A stretch of 23,871 nucleotides of DNA from Baffinella frigidus (taxonomy: Eukaryota; Cryptophyceae; Cryptomonadales; Baffinellaceae), in the NCBI GenBank assembly GCA_026770585.1, contig MU646336.1:270735-294605 (forward strand). The letters are read 5' to 3'. The notes beneath the pieces were generated by a model that searched no databases, was not told the origin of the DNA, and saw only the letters and a list, made by a program, of their open reading frames with translations. Below are positions 1 to 8,240 of this stretch, piece after piece (the stretch's first letter is position 1; the number at the start of each line of letters is the position of its first letter). The position numbers and the translations under genes were made by a program.

Positions 1-36
1 CCTAAACCCCAAACCCTAAACCCCAAACCCCAAACC

Positions 37-68
<32 letters not shown>

Positions 69-138
69 ACCCTAAACCCTAAACCCTAAACCCTAAACCC
101 TAAACCCTAAATCCTGAACCCTAAACCCTAAACCGGGG
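1..138 (+). repeat. Telomere-like C-rich heptamer array at the window start
   Basis: CCCTAAA with CCCCAAA and a run of CCCTCAA variants. The orientation would also fit a left chromosome end. However the array is short and degenerate and runs straight into an exon acceptor, like the internal arrays, so an intron array is preferred. Confidence 0.85.
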
Positions 139-141
139 CAG

Positions 142-207
142 GTGCGGGAAGGGTGCTTGGCGCTGCTGGAGGCTGAGCACGCACGAGACCTGCACCGCCA
201 TCGCAAG
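142..207 (+). CDS. Coiled-coil gene, exon a (22 codons)
   Basis: Acceptor GGGGCAG directly follows a CCCTAAA tract. The exon reads VREGCLALLEAEHARD... and ends HRK before donor gtcgag, phase 0 at both ends. A frameshifted copy lies at 360-409. Confidence 0.55.
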
Positions 208-3200
208 GTCGAGTCCACCGTTCAGTTCCAAGCTCTGCCTGAATATATCTGGGCGCGCAATAAGAATACATTTAGAGCAGAAACTCCAGCACACAAGGGC
301 ACCTACAATACTTTTATGGCGAGCCCAATTTTACTCGGGCAGAGCTAGAATTCCTCGAATTGGCGCTGCTGGAGGCTGAGCCGCACGAGACCTGCACCGG
401 CATCGCAAGGTCGAATCCTAGCGCTGCCTCAGTTAATCTAGGCTCCTCATTGCATAGATTGGGACCAGGACTCCGTACAAACGCTCCAGTACGAGCATCT
501 AAATTCGTTCAATGATGCGCCCAGATTAACTGAGGCTGAGCTAGGAATCCACCGTTCAATTCCTCGAAGGCAGGGTATTTACTATACGGTATTGGACCTC
601 GGGAGGCACTATGGCGCCGAAAAACTCTTCGCACTTAGGGTAATGGTCATAACGTATTCGACTACGCAAGGCCCTATTAGCACCGCGTCTCTTGTACTCC
701 GGGATTTGTCCGGTCGGTTTCCTACTCTCTGACGCCTGCCTCCGTTGAGGTTTTTGACCCTAAACCCTCAACCCTAAACCCTAACCCCTAAACCCTAAAC
801 CATAAACCATAAACCCTAAACCCTAGACACTTAACTCTTAAAAATGAACTTTACAAACCAAACCCCTAAAACTAAACCAAACCCCAAACCCTTAACCCGA
901 AACCAGGTTGAGGCGCTGTGTGTCTCAGAGGAGGCGCGGGGCGCGGTGCTGGGGGCGGCGCTGGCTGCTGAGCACGCTGATCGCTCCGCTGCCTCTTCAG
1001 CCCTGGTCTACACGTCCCGGAAAACGCCCGTTTGAACGCTTTTCACTGTTGACACACACCGTTTCGCGTCAGCGGTACACATAGAAGGCGCTGGCTGCTG
1101 AGCACGCTGATCGCTCCGCTGCCTCGTCGGCCCTGGTCAGGCTTCCCACACGTCCCCAAAAACGCCCGTTTAAACGTTTTTTACTGTTAACACGCACCGT
1201 TTCGCGTCAGCGATACACACAGAAGGCGCCTTGGCTCTGGTCAGCCACCAAATCCATGTGTTGAGTGTCCAGCTCCTAATTGTTTCTTCAGACTGCAAGT
1301 CTCAACCCCGTGACCTGCTCCCACACCGGCATTTTGTTGAAGCGCCTGCCGCACATGCGCGGTGGATCCGGGGGAATTTCTCAACGATTCTCGAACCGTG
1401 CGCGTGTGAGTGTGTCTTTGTGTGTGTGGACCTGGCGCGTAGCGCGCGGTCCCTCCGAAACGCAGAACGCTCAACGCCAAACCCAAACCCCCAAACCCAG
1501 GTGGTAGCGCTCGCAGAACTCGAAACCCTCGGCATCCCCGAGACCGCACAGACCCCCCCTCCCCCCTCTGCCTCTGTCCACCCGCCCGCCTCCGCCATCG
1601 AGGAGGAGGCCGCGCTCCTCGACGCGGGCATGGCCGTCGTGGGGGCGCTGGGCACGGACACAGAGGGCGCTGGGGCGCGAAGCGCGGGGGGGGCGGGGGG
1701 GGCGGGGGAGGCGGGGGTGGGGGCGCGTGTGTTGCTGGCAGCGGAGCGAGCGCGACGGAGCCGGTGAGGGAGGGTGGGGGGTTGGGGGGTTGGGGGGGGG
1801 AGGGTGTTGTGGTGTAGGGTGTAGGGTTCGGCGCCGAGGCGCCCGGAATCATGCTGCACGAGACATGGTGCCGCGGGGGGAGGCAGGCTGAAGCTTGCGT
1901 TTTGACCCTGCGTGACAGCAGATGCTTGACTTGTCAACAACCTTGCTCATCGACCCTGTGTGGCAGCAGATGTTTGACCAGCGTAAGTTTCACCACCGAT
2001 GCGGGCGTGTGGCCAGCGTTTGACCAGCGTTTGACCGTTGCGGCAGGGCCGAGGCCGTCGAGGAGCTGCTGGAGGAGGAGGCGGGGCTGCGCGCGCGCGT
2101 GAATGCCGCCTCCGCGCGCCTCTTCTGCCCCGCCGTGCGCCCCGACAGGCACGCCACGCTCTGCCATCACAGCTTCACATGATTGAACCGCACTTCATCT
2201 CGGCACTATCGATCGATGATCTTCTTCCTCTTCTTCTTTGTTACTCTCTGCCTTCTAAAAGGGGATCAACTCACCTGACAGGCATGCCACGCCATCGTCA
2301 TTTCTGATTTATGTTTCTGATTTCTAGATGTTCTATTTCCGATTGCTAGATTGGCGCCCGGCCTTGGCTCGCATCCTCTCACCAATCGTGTCTCTCGCGG
2401 GCGTGGATGCATGTGACTATCCAGGATCAGCCAGACACTTTGCTCCCGATCTTCAACCACCGCTTTCCTGATTATTTTCCCCGCGTGTGCAGTCCACTAG
2501 GCACCACCGCATCCCGATCGTCACTAACTCCTCCCCTGTCGCATGCCCCCGCGTGATCCTGCAGTCCACGCGGCATCCTCGCATCGCCCAAAGACGCGCT
2601 AGCGCGTCCTGTGGGGCAGCTCACTTCAACCCCGATCTTCACTAACTGCTTCCATGACTCCTACCCCCGCGTGTGCAGTCAACTCGGCACCCCCGCATCC
2701 CGTTCTTCACTCACATCTTCCCTGACTCCTGCCCCCACATGTGCAGTCCACTCGGCACACCCGTGGCGCTGAAAGACGCGCTGGGAGAGTTGTCGGAGGC
2801 TAAGACGGACCTGGACGAGAAGCTCATGCGCATCGATCAGCTGAAGCAGGTCCCGTCCCCCATACACTGGGCGTGGGAGCAGGGAGTTTATGGTTTAGGG
2901 TTTAGGTTTTGGGGGTTGAGGTTTGGGGTTTGGGGTTTAGGGTTGAAAGTGTCAGACCAAAGACGTGCTGGGGGAGCTGCCGGAGGCGAAGACCGACCTG
3001 GACGAGAAGCTCATGCGCATCGACCAGCTCAAGCAGGTCCCGTCTCTCCCGCACATCCTACCTCACCCCGCAAACTATTTGACGTTTGAGCGTAGTGGTC
3101 AAACGCAGGTTGCAGGGCCGATTGACTTGCGGTGTTCACTACGGTGTTTCATAGGGCTCCTAGGTTGAGACGTCGAATAGTTTCCCCGATGCAACCTCAA

Positions 3201-6200
3201 TGTGGTTTGACCCCCGAGATCCTCCGAGACCAACAACCCCCTCTCCAACTGACACCCCGCTGAAGAACCATCGAGGCTCATCACCTGTCCGACCGAGGGT
3301 CACACCAACCCCGGCACCCCGTCCGAAGCCCACACACCAAATCAGCCTCTCGAGGCACTCCGAGCCCCTCGCCTTGAGGCGGGCCCTTCACCAGGCTCGG
3401 CTCACACTCGGCTGACGCCGTACAAGAGTTACTTGCGATTAAGGACATGCACCGCTCTAAGTGGATAAGCACTATGAACCTACGGTAGGCAATCCGTAGG
3501 GGCATAGGGGTTTTCCTACGGATATCCTAACCGAAAATCACTCAATCCCACACCTGGCACGCAGGCGCCGCGCGCGCCCCTGCAATCCACCAGGGGCGGT
3601 GCGTGTCCGTGTCCGCGAGTAACCCCTCTACCACACCCGGCGAGCAGGGCCCCTCGCCCCGAGGCGGGCCCGTCCCTAGGCTCAGCCCACACGGATAAAT
3701 CTGCCCCCCACCCACTCGGCTGACGACGGACCACGCCCGGCGAGCAGGCGCCTAAGCACTATGATCCTACGGTAGGCAATCCGTAGGGACATAGGGTTGT
3801 TCTTACGGATATACTAACCGATCCTAACAGACAATCTCTCAATCCCACGCCCGGCGAGCAGGCCCCGCGTGCGCCGCTATGACCCTACGGTAGGCAATCC
3901 ATAGGGACATAGGGTCGTCCCTGCAGATATCCTAACCGAAAATCGCTCAATCCCACGCCCGGCGAGCAGGCCCCGCGGGCGCCGCTGCCAGACCTGTTCC
4001 ACGACTTCTTCCTCCACCCGGACGCTCTTGTCGCGCGTGAGGCTGGCCGGGCGTGAGCCTGGTGCGTGGAGGGAGCTTTGTTCGCGGAGAGAGCCTTGTT
4101 CGTGAAGATGAGCCTGGTTCGGAGATGATCTTTGTTCGTAGATCTGGGGAAACGCCCGTGTAGGAGTAGTCTGAGCGACTTTGCACCAGTCACGTACCAT
4201 GAAAGTGTGAAGTCTTGTTCGTGGAGATGAGCCTTGTTTGTTGAGACTAGCATTGTTCGTGGAGAGGGCGTGCGGCCCCGGGTGTGAGGACCTAGTCCAG
4301 GACGAGCCCGCTTCGGGCCGTTAGGTCACCTGTACTCGGGGTAAGCCCCTATCCCTGAAGGGGCGATAGGGTCAATTCCGACCCGAGTGGCTGTTTCGGA
4401 AACAATAAAGTATGGACCGAGCCTCTCTGCCTGCACTTGCCTTCGGGAGTAAACATCAGAATCCACACCGGGTGTGAGGACCGGGTCCTGGACGGGTCCG
4501 CCTCAGGGGGAAAGGGCTCCAAGGGTGAGTCCTAAATCGGGGGAAACCTCTCTAAGTAGTTGTAATTGACTTATGGAGTAAAGGTATCACAGAACTGACA
4601 CTGTCGCACGCGGTGCTGACTCTCAGACCGGGGGGTGCGTGGGCGGGGAGCGGTTGCTGCCCGTGCACTACGTGGTGGGGATTCACACCCACGGCCATCA
4701 CAGCCAGCAGCCAGCATGATCCGAAAGGAAGCATGGCTTTTCTACAGAACCAGTTCCGGTGTCCGCCTATGTTGGGAGTTAAAAGAACCTAAAGGACCTA
4801 AAGCGACCCTGCGACCAGATAGCCAGCAGCCAGCAGCGACCCTGCACCCAGATAGGTGTTGGATAAGGTAAGGGTGGACGACCAACGTGCAGCAGGAGAG
4901 GATCAGGAGGAGGGTCTGAGCCCCAGCATGGCAGCCCCGAAGGTGGCAGGGCTCTTCAGACGAGCAGCGATGTCATGCAGGGATTCAAACCGATCCTACT
5001 GGATGAAGCAAGTGCGCTAGCGCGCGAGGCCAAGACACATGAGAAAGCGATTCAGGGGACGTGTGAACCTCACTGAGCACCCAGGGACGGCCGCAGCATG
5101 CCCCCAGGCACATTGACGGTGGTTCACCTCGTTCTCCCTGGCGACGGCTTAAAAGAGAAAGAAGAACGTGAGATGACGAAAACGAGGCTCAGAAGTTGCC
5201 GTTGGCAACTTCCGAAAGTTGCCGTTTCAAAATCGGCAATTTGACATTTTTAGTGGAAAATCCCCAAAATACTCAAGTCAACGACGCCAAATTACGCGGT
5301 TGAGAAAACCATAAGTCAGCCTTCATGAGGCTCATGGTATCCCATGATTGAAGTATGAGAGCTCCAACCACGGATACCCCAGAGAGAAAACACGATTTCA
5401 AAAAGTGAGAGGATTGTGTGGGGGCGTGAGTCCTCAACAGACAGCGAGATCCTTTAGGTCCTTTAGGTTTTAGTTTTGCCCAACATAGTCCAACGACACG
5501 CCGTTCCGTAGAAGGGATCTGCAGAGAAAGCATCTTTGCTTAGTCAATACAGTTGATCAAGTATCCTAGTTTCAGTTGGCTGCCCTGTGAGAGTGTCGGG
5601 CACCCACTCGGTGGGCTGCGAGGGTTTTGTTCCCCCTGGATTTCCAGGGTGTTACGTGACCAATTTGCATTAGAAAAATCCGTAAAGTTAATTGTCTTCA
5701 GGCAAGTTGACTTTTAATGAAAGGGTTGTAGTCCACCGTGTGGTGTCCTTCTTCGCGAGCATCCAACCATGACAATTTATTCAATCTCGCTGGCCCTGCT
5801 CCAACCCTTGATCCCCGTCTGCAGAACTATCTCCTAAACCGTAATCCCTAAATCGTTGGCACGTCTGCAGGACTGTCTCCTTTTTCAAGGGGTTGAGCTT
5901 TCGATAGGTTCAAAAGGCATCCAACCATTGATCTCCGCCTCCAGAACTATCTGCGGAACCTCAAGGAGAACTTGGCAGACTCGTCCGCCTCGGAGCGCAA
6001 CCTCGGCGTACATCCCCAAACCACAAACCCCAAACTCTAAACCTCAAACCCCAAATTCTAAACCCTGAATAAACCCTAAACCCTGAACCCTTAACCTTGA
6101 ACCCTAAACCCCAAACCCTGAACCCTAAACACTAAACCCTAAACCCTAAACTCCAAACCCTAAACCCAAACCCCAAACCCCAAACATCAAACCCCAAACC

Positions 6201-6379
6201 CCAAACCCCGAACCCCAAACTCCAAACCCCAAACCCAAAACCCCAAACCCCAAACCCCAAACCCCAAACCCCGAACCCCAACCCTTCAACCCCAAACCCT
6301 AAACCCCGAACCCCGAACCCCAAACCAGGTGGCGGTCCACACGGCGTTTGGCACCGTCGCTGAGGCCGTCGTCGAGTAA
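142..6379 (+). CDS. Unrecognised coiled-coil protein gene, 3' part, eight exons
   Basis: Spliced gene entering from the left edge; its start is outside or not seen. Seven or eight exons join in compatible phase and end in TAA. The product is rich in Ala, Glu and Leu with heptad-like stretches (ALLEAEHARD, AEAVEELLEEEAG, EAKTDLDEKLMRIDQLKQ, NYLRNLKENLAD), so a coiled coil is likely. The third exon carries a Pro-rich and a Gly/Ala-rich low-complexity insert. No family was recognised and no function is proposed. Most introns carry copies of the adjoining exon end, and telomere-like CCCTAAA tracts stand directly before several acceptors. Evidence is reading frame, strong GC third positions, splice sites and phase; there is no homolog in memory. 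Confidence 0.6.
360..409 (+). pseudogene. Echo of exon a in the following intron
   Basis: Near-identical copy of the 3' 50 bases of exon a, including the CGCAAG|gtcga donor. It has lost one base in the GAGCACGCACGAG stretch, which shifts the frame. It has no acceptor of its own that would keep phase, so it is read as a non-coding duplicate. Confidence 0.7.
416..554. repeat. Imperfect inverted repeat inside the first visible intron
   Basis: Arms of about 25 bases at 416-441 and 530-554 share the CCTCAGTTAATCT core and the TCCTAGC end in inverted orientation. The enclosed ~90 bases show no coding signal. This could be a small foldback/MITE; no target duplication was clear. Confidence 0.4.
757..840 (+). 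repeat. Telomere-like C-rich tract upstream of exon b
   Basis: CCCTAAA, CCCTCAA and CCATAAA units, continuing in degenerate form (CCAAACCCCTAAAACTAAACC) to the exon b acceptor. Confidence 0.85.
907..1005 (+). CDS. Coiled-coil gene, exon b (33 codons)
   Basis: Acceptor AACCAG sits at the end of a degenerate CCCTAAA tract. The exon begins VEALCVSEEARG and ends AASSAL before donor gtctac, phase 0 at both ends. Ala/Glu-rich, probably helical. Confidence 0.55.
957..1240 (+). repeat. Tandem duplication spanning exon b end and its donor
   Basis: The 3' half of exon b plus its donor and about 80 bases of intron are repeated with a period of roughly 130-138 bases. The second copy starts near 1087 (GCGCTGGCTGCTGAGCACG, ...GCCCTG|gtcagg). 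A third, collapsed remnant lies near 1225-1240 (GGCGCCTTGGCTCTGGTCAG). The intronic parts (AACGCCCGTTT...CACTGTT...CACCGTTTCGCGTCAGCG) are 85-90% alike by eye. Confidence 0.75.
1501..1763 (+). CDS. Coiled-coil gene, exon c (Pro-rich and Gly/Ala-rich)
   Basis: The acceptor AAACCCAG ends a CCCAAAC tract; the donor is CCG|gtgagg, close to consensus. Begins VVALAELETLGIPET, then PPPPSASVHPPAS, an acidic EEEAALLDAG helix and a Gly/Ala run (AGGAGGAGEAG) encoded by G-rich DNA, ending AAERARRS plus two bases (phase 2). The overlapping long frames on the other strand are shadows of this GC-rich exon. Confidence 0.55.
2047..2148 (+). CDS. Coiled-coil gene, exon d with a probable GC donor
   Basis: Starts in the phase left by exon c and reads AEAVEELLEEEAGLRARVN...FCPAVRPD. 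No GT donor gives a matching phase except an early one; ending at CCCGACAG|gcacgc gives phase 2, which fits the next exon exactly. That would be a GC-AG intron. The same GACAGGCAYGCCACGC junction recurs about 120 bases downstream, as expected of the junction echoes in this gene. Confidence 0.5.
2480..2746 (+). repeat. Repeated acceptor/exon-start motifs before exon e
   Basis: Three degenerate copies of the exon e acceptor and first bases (GTGCAGTCCACTCGGCA) occur near 2490, 2560 and 2676 before the one used at 2741-2746. Units are about 70-115 bases. The second also carries AAAGACGCGCT from inside exon e. Confidence 0.65.
2747..2849 (+). CDS. Coiled-coil gene, exon e (34 codons)
   Basis: Begins PLGTPVALKDALGELSEAK and ends MRIDQLKQ before donor gtcccg, phase 2 to 0. 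Amphipathic with heptad-like Leu spacing. Nearly the same peptide is encoded again by the next exon. Confidence 0.6.
2956..3036 (+). CDS. Duplicate coiled-coil exon e' (27 codons)
   Basis: Reads TKDVLGELPEAKTD... to RIDQLKQ, almost identical to exon e. Differences include many silent ones (GAT/GAC, CTG/CTC), which suggests the peptide is or was constrained. Acceptor GTGTCAG and donor gtcccg give phase 0 at both ends, so it can be spliced after exon e without a frameshift, or act as an alternative exon. The 106-base intron between them carries G-rich TTTAGGG-type repeats, the reverse of the usual orientation here. Confidence 0.5.
3060..3420. other. Intron sequence, nothing recognised
   Basis: Part of the ~2.9 kb intron before exon f. 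Open frames are short and lack splice-compatible phase. No family or structured RNA is recognised. Confidence 0.4.
3465..3990 (+). repeat. Three copies of a palindrome-bearing repeat
   Basis: Units near 3467, 3752 and 3880 each contain an ACTATGAWCCTACGGTAGG start, a matching CCRTAGGG arm, CCTACGGATATCCTAACCG and CAATCCCACRCCYGGCRMGCAGG. CCTACGG and CCGTAGG can pair as a hairpin. The same core recurs elsewhere in the window in both orientations, so this is a dispersed family rather than a local satellite. Confidence 0.65.
4065..4265 (+). repeat. Short minisatellite, about seven ~20-base units
   Basis: Units of the type GAGCCTTGTTCGTGGAGAT recur between 4071 and 4262, with one interruption. 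Short reverse-strand frames with repeated NKAHLHEQ-like peptides are a by-product. Confidence 0.6.
4278..4504 (+). repeat. Direct repeat pair flanking ~155 bases
   Basis: GGGTGTGAGGACC..GTCC.GGACG.G.CCGC occurs at 4278-4313 and 4468-4504. Between them lie two small hairpins (GGGTAAGCCCC region and CCCTGAAGGGG) and AATAAAGT. It could be a remnant of a retroelement or another local duplication. No coding domain is seen. Confidence 0.4.
4742..5512. repeat. Inverted repeat pair, possible foldback element
   Basis: A ~60-base segment at 4742-4805 (CTATGTTGGG...CCTAAAGGACCTAAAG) matches the reverse complement of 5450-5512 at roughly three-quarters identity by eye. The ~640 bases between have no recognisable gene but include a small perfect hairpin (GAAGTTGCC GTT GGCAACTTC) near 5190-5215. 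A non-autonomous DNA transposon is possible. Confidence 0.4.
5815..5880 (+). pseudogene. Echoes of the exon f acceptor
   Basis: TTGATCCCCGTCTGCAGAACTATCTCC and a weaker CTGCAGGACTGTCTCC mimic the true junction TTGATCTCCGCCTCCAG|AACTATCTGCGG about 120 bases downstream. Neither is followed by the rest of the exon. Confidence 0.6.
5945..6007 (+). CDS. Coiled-coil gene, exon f (21 codons)
   Basis: Reads NYLRNLKENLADSSASERNLG between acceptor CCTCCAG and donor GGC|gtacat, phase 0 at both ends. Charged and helical. It is followed at once by a ~300-base CCCTAAA/CCCCAAA tract. Confidence 0.55.
6010..6328 (+). repeat. Telomere-like C-rich heptamer array ending at an acceptor
   Basis: About 310 bases of CCCTAAA, CCCCAAA, CCCTGAA and CCCCGAA variants fill the whole intron and run straight into AAACCAG of the terminal exon. 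The reverse-strand frame of repeated GFGVWGLG is a translation artefact of this array. Confidence 0.85.
6329..6379 (+). CDS. Coiled-coil gene, terminal exon g
   Basis: Reads VAVHTAFGTVAEAVVE then TAA, in phase 0 from exon f. GC-rich third positions. An acidic C-terminal end follows the helical region. Confidence 0.55.
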   Translation: MAVHTAFGTVAEAVVE

Positions 6380-6574
6380 CCCCCCGCCCCTCACCCTGTG
6401 TCTGGCGGAAGGGCTCCGCTCCCTATTGGGCTAGTAGCCCCAGACTGTGCAGGTCTCTTGTTTTATCCCGCAAATAGAGACCCTCGACGAAGACGACACC
6501 CCTGACTAAGTAAATCACTATGTGAATCAATTTGGAGACTCAGCAAATCTTCCAATTCATACCTAACAAGCAAA

Positions 6575-6652
6575 CAAACCCCAAACCCCATACCCCAAAC
6601 CCCAAACCCCAAACCCCAAACCACAAACCTTAAATCACAAACACAAAACCAG
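6575..6652 (+). repeat. Short C-rich telomere-like tract before an acceptor-like site
   Basis: CCCCAAA-type units degrade into AAATCACAAACACAAAACCAG, directly before the open exon-like stretch at 6653. This is the same arrangement as at the true exons of the upstream gene. Confidence 0.6.
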
Positions 6653-6743
6653 GTTCGACAATGAGGACTTTGCAGAGACGAATTGGAAGCTTGGCACTTC
6701 AACTTCCCGGGCGGATCGAGAGGATTTTATGAAAAAGCTGTAG
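6653..6743 (+). CDS. Orphan terminal-type exon, owner unknown
   Basis: After acceptor AAACCAG, one base plus 29 codons read FDNEDFAETNWKLGTSTSR... and end FMKKL then TAG. Composition is protein-like but the phase (needs two bases from a preceding exon) does not fit exon f. It may be an alternative or relict last exon of the coiled-coil gene or of a decayed gene. Confidence 0.3.
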
Positions 6744-6780
6744 GCTCCCTTTCCTAGAGCTGCGAGCAAAGAGAACACTT

Positions 6781-7310
6781 TTGAACCGGAATTGGATCCG
6801 TTTCTTCAATTTGTATTGGGGGGAAAAAACGGTTCAATTGTTTTGGGAGTCACCTGTTATTGAGGAGAGTCGCACCACTGTTGACGAATCAGGCATGATT
6901 CGCAGCGCGCACGGCGGACACAAGGAAGGGAAGTTCATTCAGGACGGGGTCAGCCTCCGGTCCCCAAAACCCAGTCTCGAGACCTGGGCTTTGGAGCCAT
7001 TGCTTTCCCCTCTTGTTTACAGTCAACTTTCAGGGTTGACTTTCATAAGTCTTCACAAACCACCCAGGCTTTCCTTTAAAGTGGATGCCCTTAAGTGGTC
7101 GGTCCTTGGCTCCTCGATCCTACTATCTCGGACTCGTCTTTCACCCTCGCTCAAGACGAAGAGGGGTTACTTCTGCTGGAAGGGTTCGGGGTCTAAATCC
7201 TTGTTGGCCTTCTAGCAAGGAGTGGTTCCCCCTTGTTGGATTGCTCTCCTTTGGATTACTTAGACGGTATTCGGCTTCTTGCGTTTTCCAATTTCGCTGA
7301 GTGAGTCGGG
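6781..7310 (+). other. Low-GC stretch with one unassigned open frame
   Basis: An open frame at 6781-7215 has no ATG start (TTG at its first codon), no recognisable domain and no splice context. Its base composition is lower in GC than the exons. No gene is called. Confidence 0.3.
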
Positions 7311-7314
7311 CGCT

Positions 7315-7797
7315 TTAGTTTGCGTAGCGTGCGTGTGTTTGCGAAACGTTAGTTTTGCGTAGCGTGCCGTGCGTGGGGGCTTGTTTCCTTGTCCCCTTTT
7401 GGACTGCTAGGAGTACGTAGCGTGCCGTGGATGAGGACTTGTTCTCTTGTCCTCTTTCGGACTGCTTAGTTTTCGTAGCGTGGGGTGTTTGTGATGCGCT
7501 ACTCAGCTCGCGTTTTGGACGTTTCTTAGTTTTCGTAGCGTGAGGTGTTTGTGGCACACTACCTAGCTCGCGTTTTGGAGTTTTCTTAGTTTTCGTAGCG
7601 TGCTGTGTGTTGCTTGGCACTGTATGCGCGTGAGTCCGACGCGTGGATTTTTCCCGAGACTTTTGTTTTGCGTGTTGTATTCTATCGCGGGCGGTGTTGG
7701 CAGGCCCGAGGTTTGCAGGCCCGAGGTTCTTGTTGCCTCCTTCCAGCCCTCGCTGAGTTGTTGATGCTCTTGCTCGGTGCAGCACAACAGCCCACAC
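7315..7797 (-). CDS. Possible Lys/Thr-rich repeat ORF over the minisatellite
   Basis: A 160-codon reverse-strand frame starting with ATG. Because the repeat period is 60 bases, it encodes 20-residue repeats of the type PHATKTKKRPKRELSS. No homology is recognised. The long frame may just follow from a stop-free 60-base unit, so coding is doubtful. Confidence 0.2.
   Translation of the reverse strand: MWAVVLHRARASTTQRGLEGGNKNLGPANLGPANTARDRIQHAKQKSREKSTRRTHAHTVPSNTQHATKTKKTPKRELGSVPQTPHATKTKKRPKRELSSASQTPHATKTKQSERGQENKSSSTARYVLLAVQKGTRKQAPTHGTLRKTNVSQTHARYAN
7316..7615. repeat. 60-base minisatellite, about five units
   Basis: Units starting near 7348, 7408, 7467, 7527 and 7587 share YTTAGTTTTCGTAGCGTG and GCGTTTTGGA/CTTTCGGACTGCT ends, spaced 59-60 bases. 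A sixth partial unit begins near 7316. The last three full units are the most alike. Confidence 0.8.
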
Positions 7798-7839
7798 ACA
7801 TCTAGGAGCCTAGGGATGGGCCTTACAGTGATCCTACGG

Positions 7840-8035
7840 GTTGGGGGAGGGGGGAGGGGGTCTTGAATTCGAGACAGCCTTTTAGGAAGATTGTAATTCG
7901 GAGAAAGAGGCGAATTAAGGACGGCTGGTCAGGCTTCTCGACGGCCTGCCCGTCCATCCCTAGGACTAGAATGGCCCTAGCCGTTGAGGTTGGGGGGATT
8001 CTTGGACTGAGACAGCCCTTTGGAAAAGTATTTAA
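7840..8035 (+). repeat. Degenerate direct repeat
   Basis: GGGGGTCTTGAATTCGAGACAGCCTTTTAGGAAGATTGTA and GGGGGGATTCTTGGACTGAGACAGCCCTTTGGAAAAGTA recur about 140 bases apart. A CTCGACGGCYTGCCCG motif is also repeated (about 7937 and 8112). No gene is seen on either strand between them. Confidence 0.45.
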
Positions 8036-8102
8036 TCCAATCCGCCGAAACACGTGAATGAAGGACCGTGGCGGTTGCTCCCCACGTCTTTCGCAGGCCT
8101 GC

Positions 8103-8165
8103 TCAATCAGCCTCGACGGCTTGCCCGGCACGCTTCTTGAACGCCGAGTCCAGCTGCCGCGGGAC
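8103..8165 (-). CDS. Orphan terminal exon, possibly the last exon of the deacetylase gene
   Basis: Reverse strand: acceptor CGACGCAG, then VPRQLDSAFKKRAGQAVEAD and TGA, phase 0. It could be the true last exon of the CAP-Gly/deacetylase gene if the exon at 10505-10669 is spliced at its internal GCG|gtgctg (phase 0) instead of read to its TAA. That intron would be about 2.4 kb and repeat-filled. No cDNA evidence is available. Confidence 0.3.
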   Translation of the reverse strand, partial: VPRQLDSAFKKRAGQAVEAD

Positions 8166-8187
8166 CTGCGTCGGCGCGCGACCTCGA

Positions 8188-8240
8188 TCAATTAATGAAT
8201 TAATTAATTCGCAATTGTAATTGATGAATGAATTAATTAA
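8188..8240. repeat. AT-rich palindromic island (left)
   Basis: Alternating AATTAATTAAT and TTGATGAATG sequence in otherwise very GC-rich DNA. Its partner at 9232-9290 has the same composition, and the adjacent GC-rich flanks are inverted copies. Confidence 0.6.

Noticed and set aside
1-138. True chromosome end
   Set aside because: Too short and degenerate, and it abuts an exon acceptor in the same manner as the internal arrays.
1241-1940. Two long Pro-rich reverse-strand frames
   Set aside because: They are antisense to the GC-rich exon c and its G-rich tract; no splice context or family.
4278-4504. LTR retrotransposon
   Set aside because: Only a ~36-base direct repeat, with no primer-binding site, gag/pol coding or TG...CA ends that could be confirmed.
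6132-6323. Reverse-strand GFGVWGLG repeat protein
   Set aside because: Translation of the telomere-like intron array; no start context.
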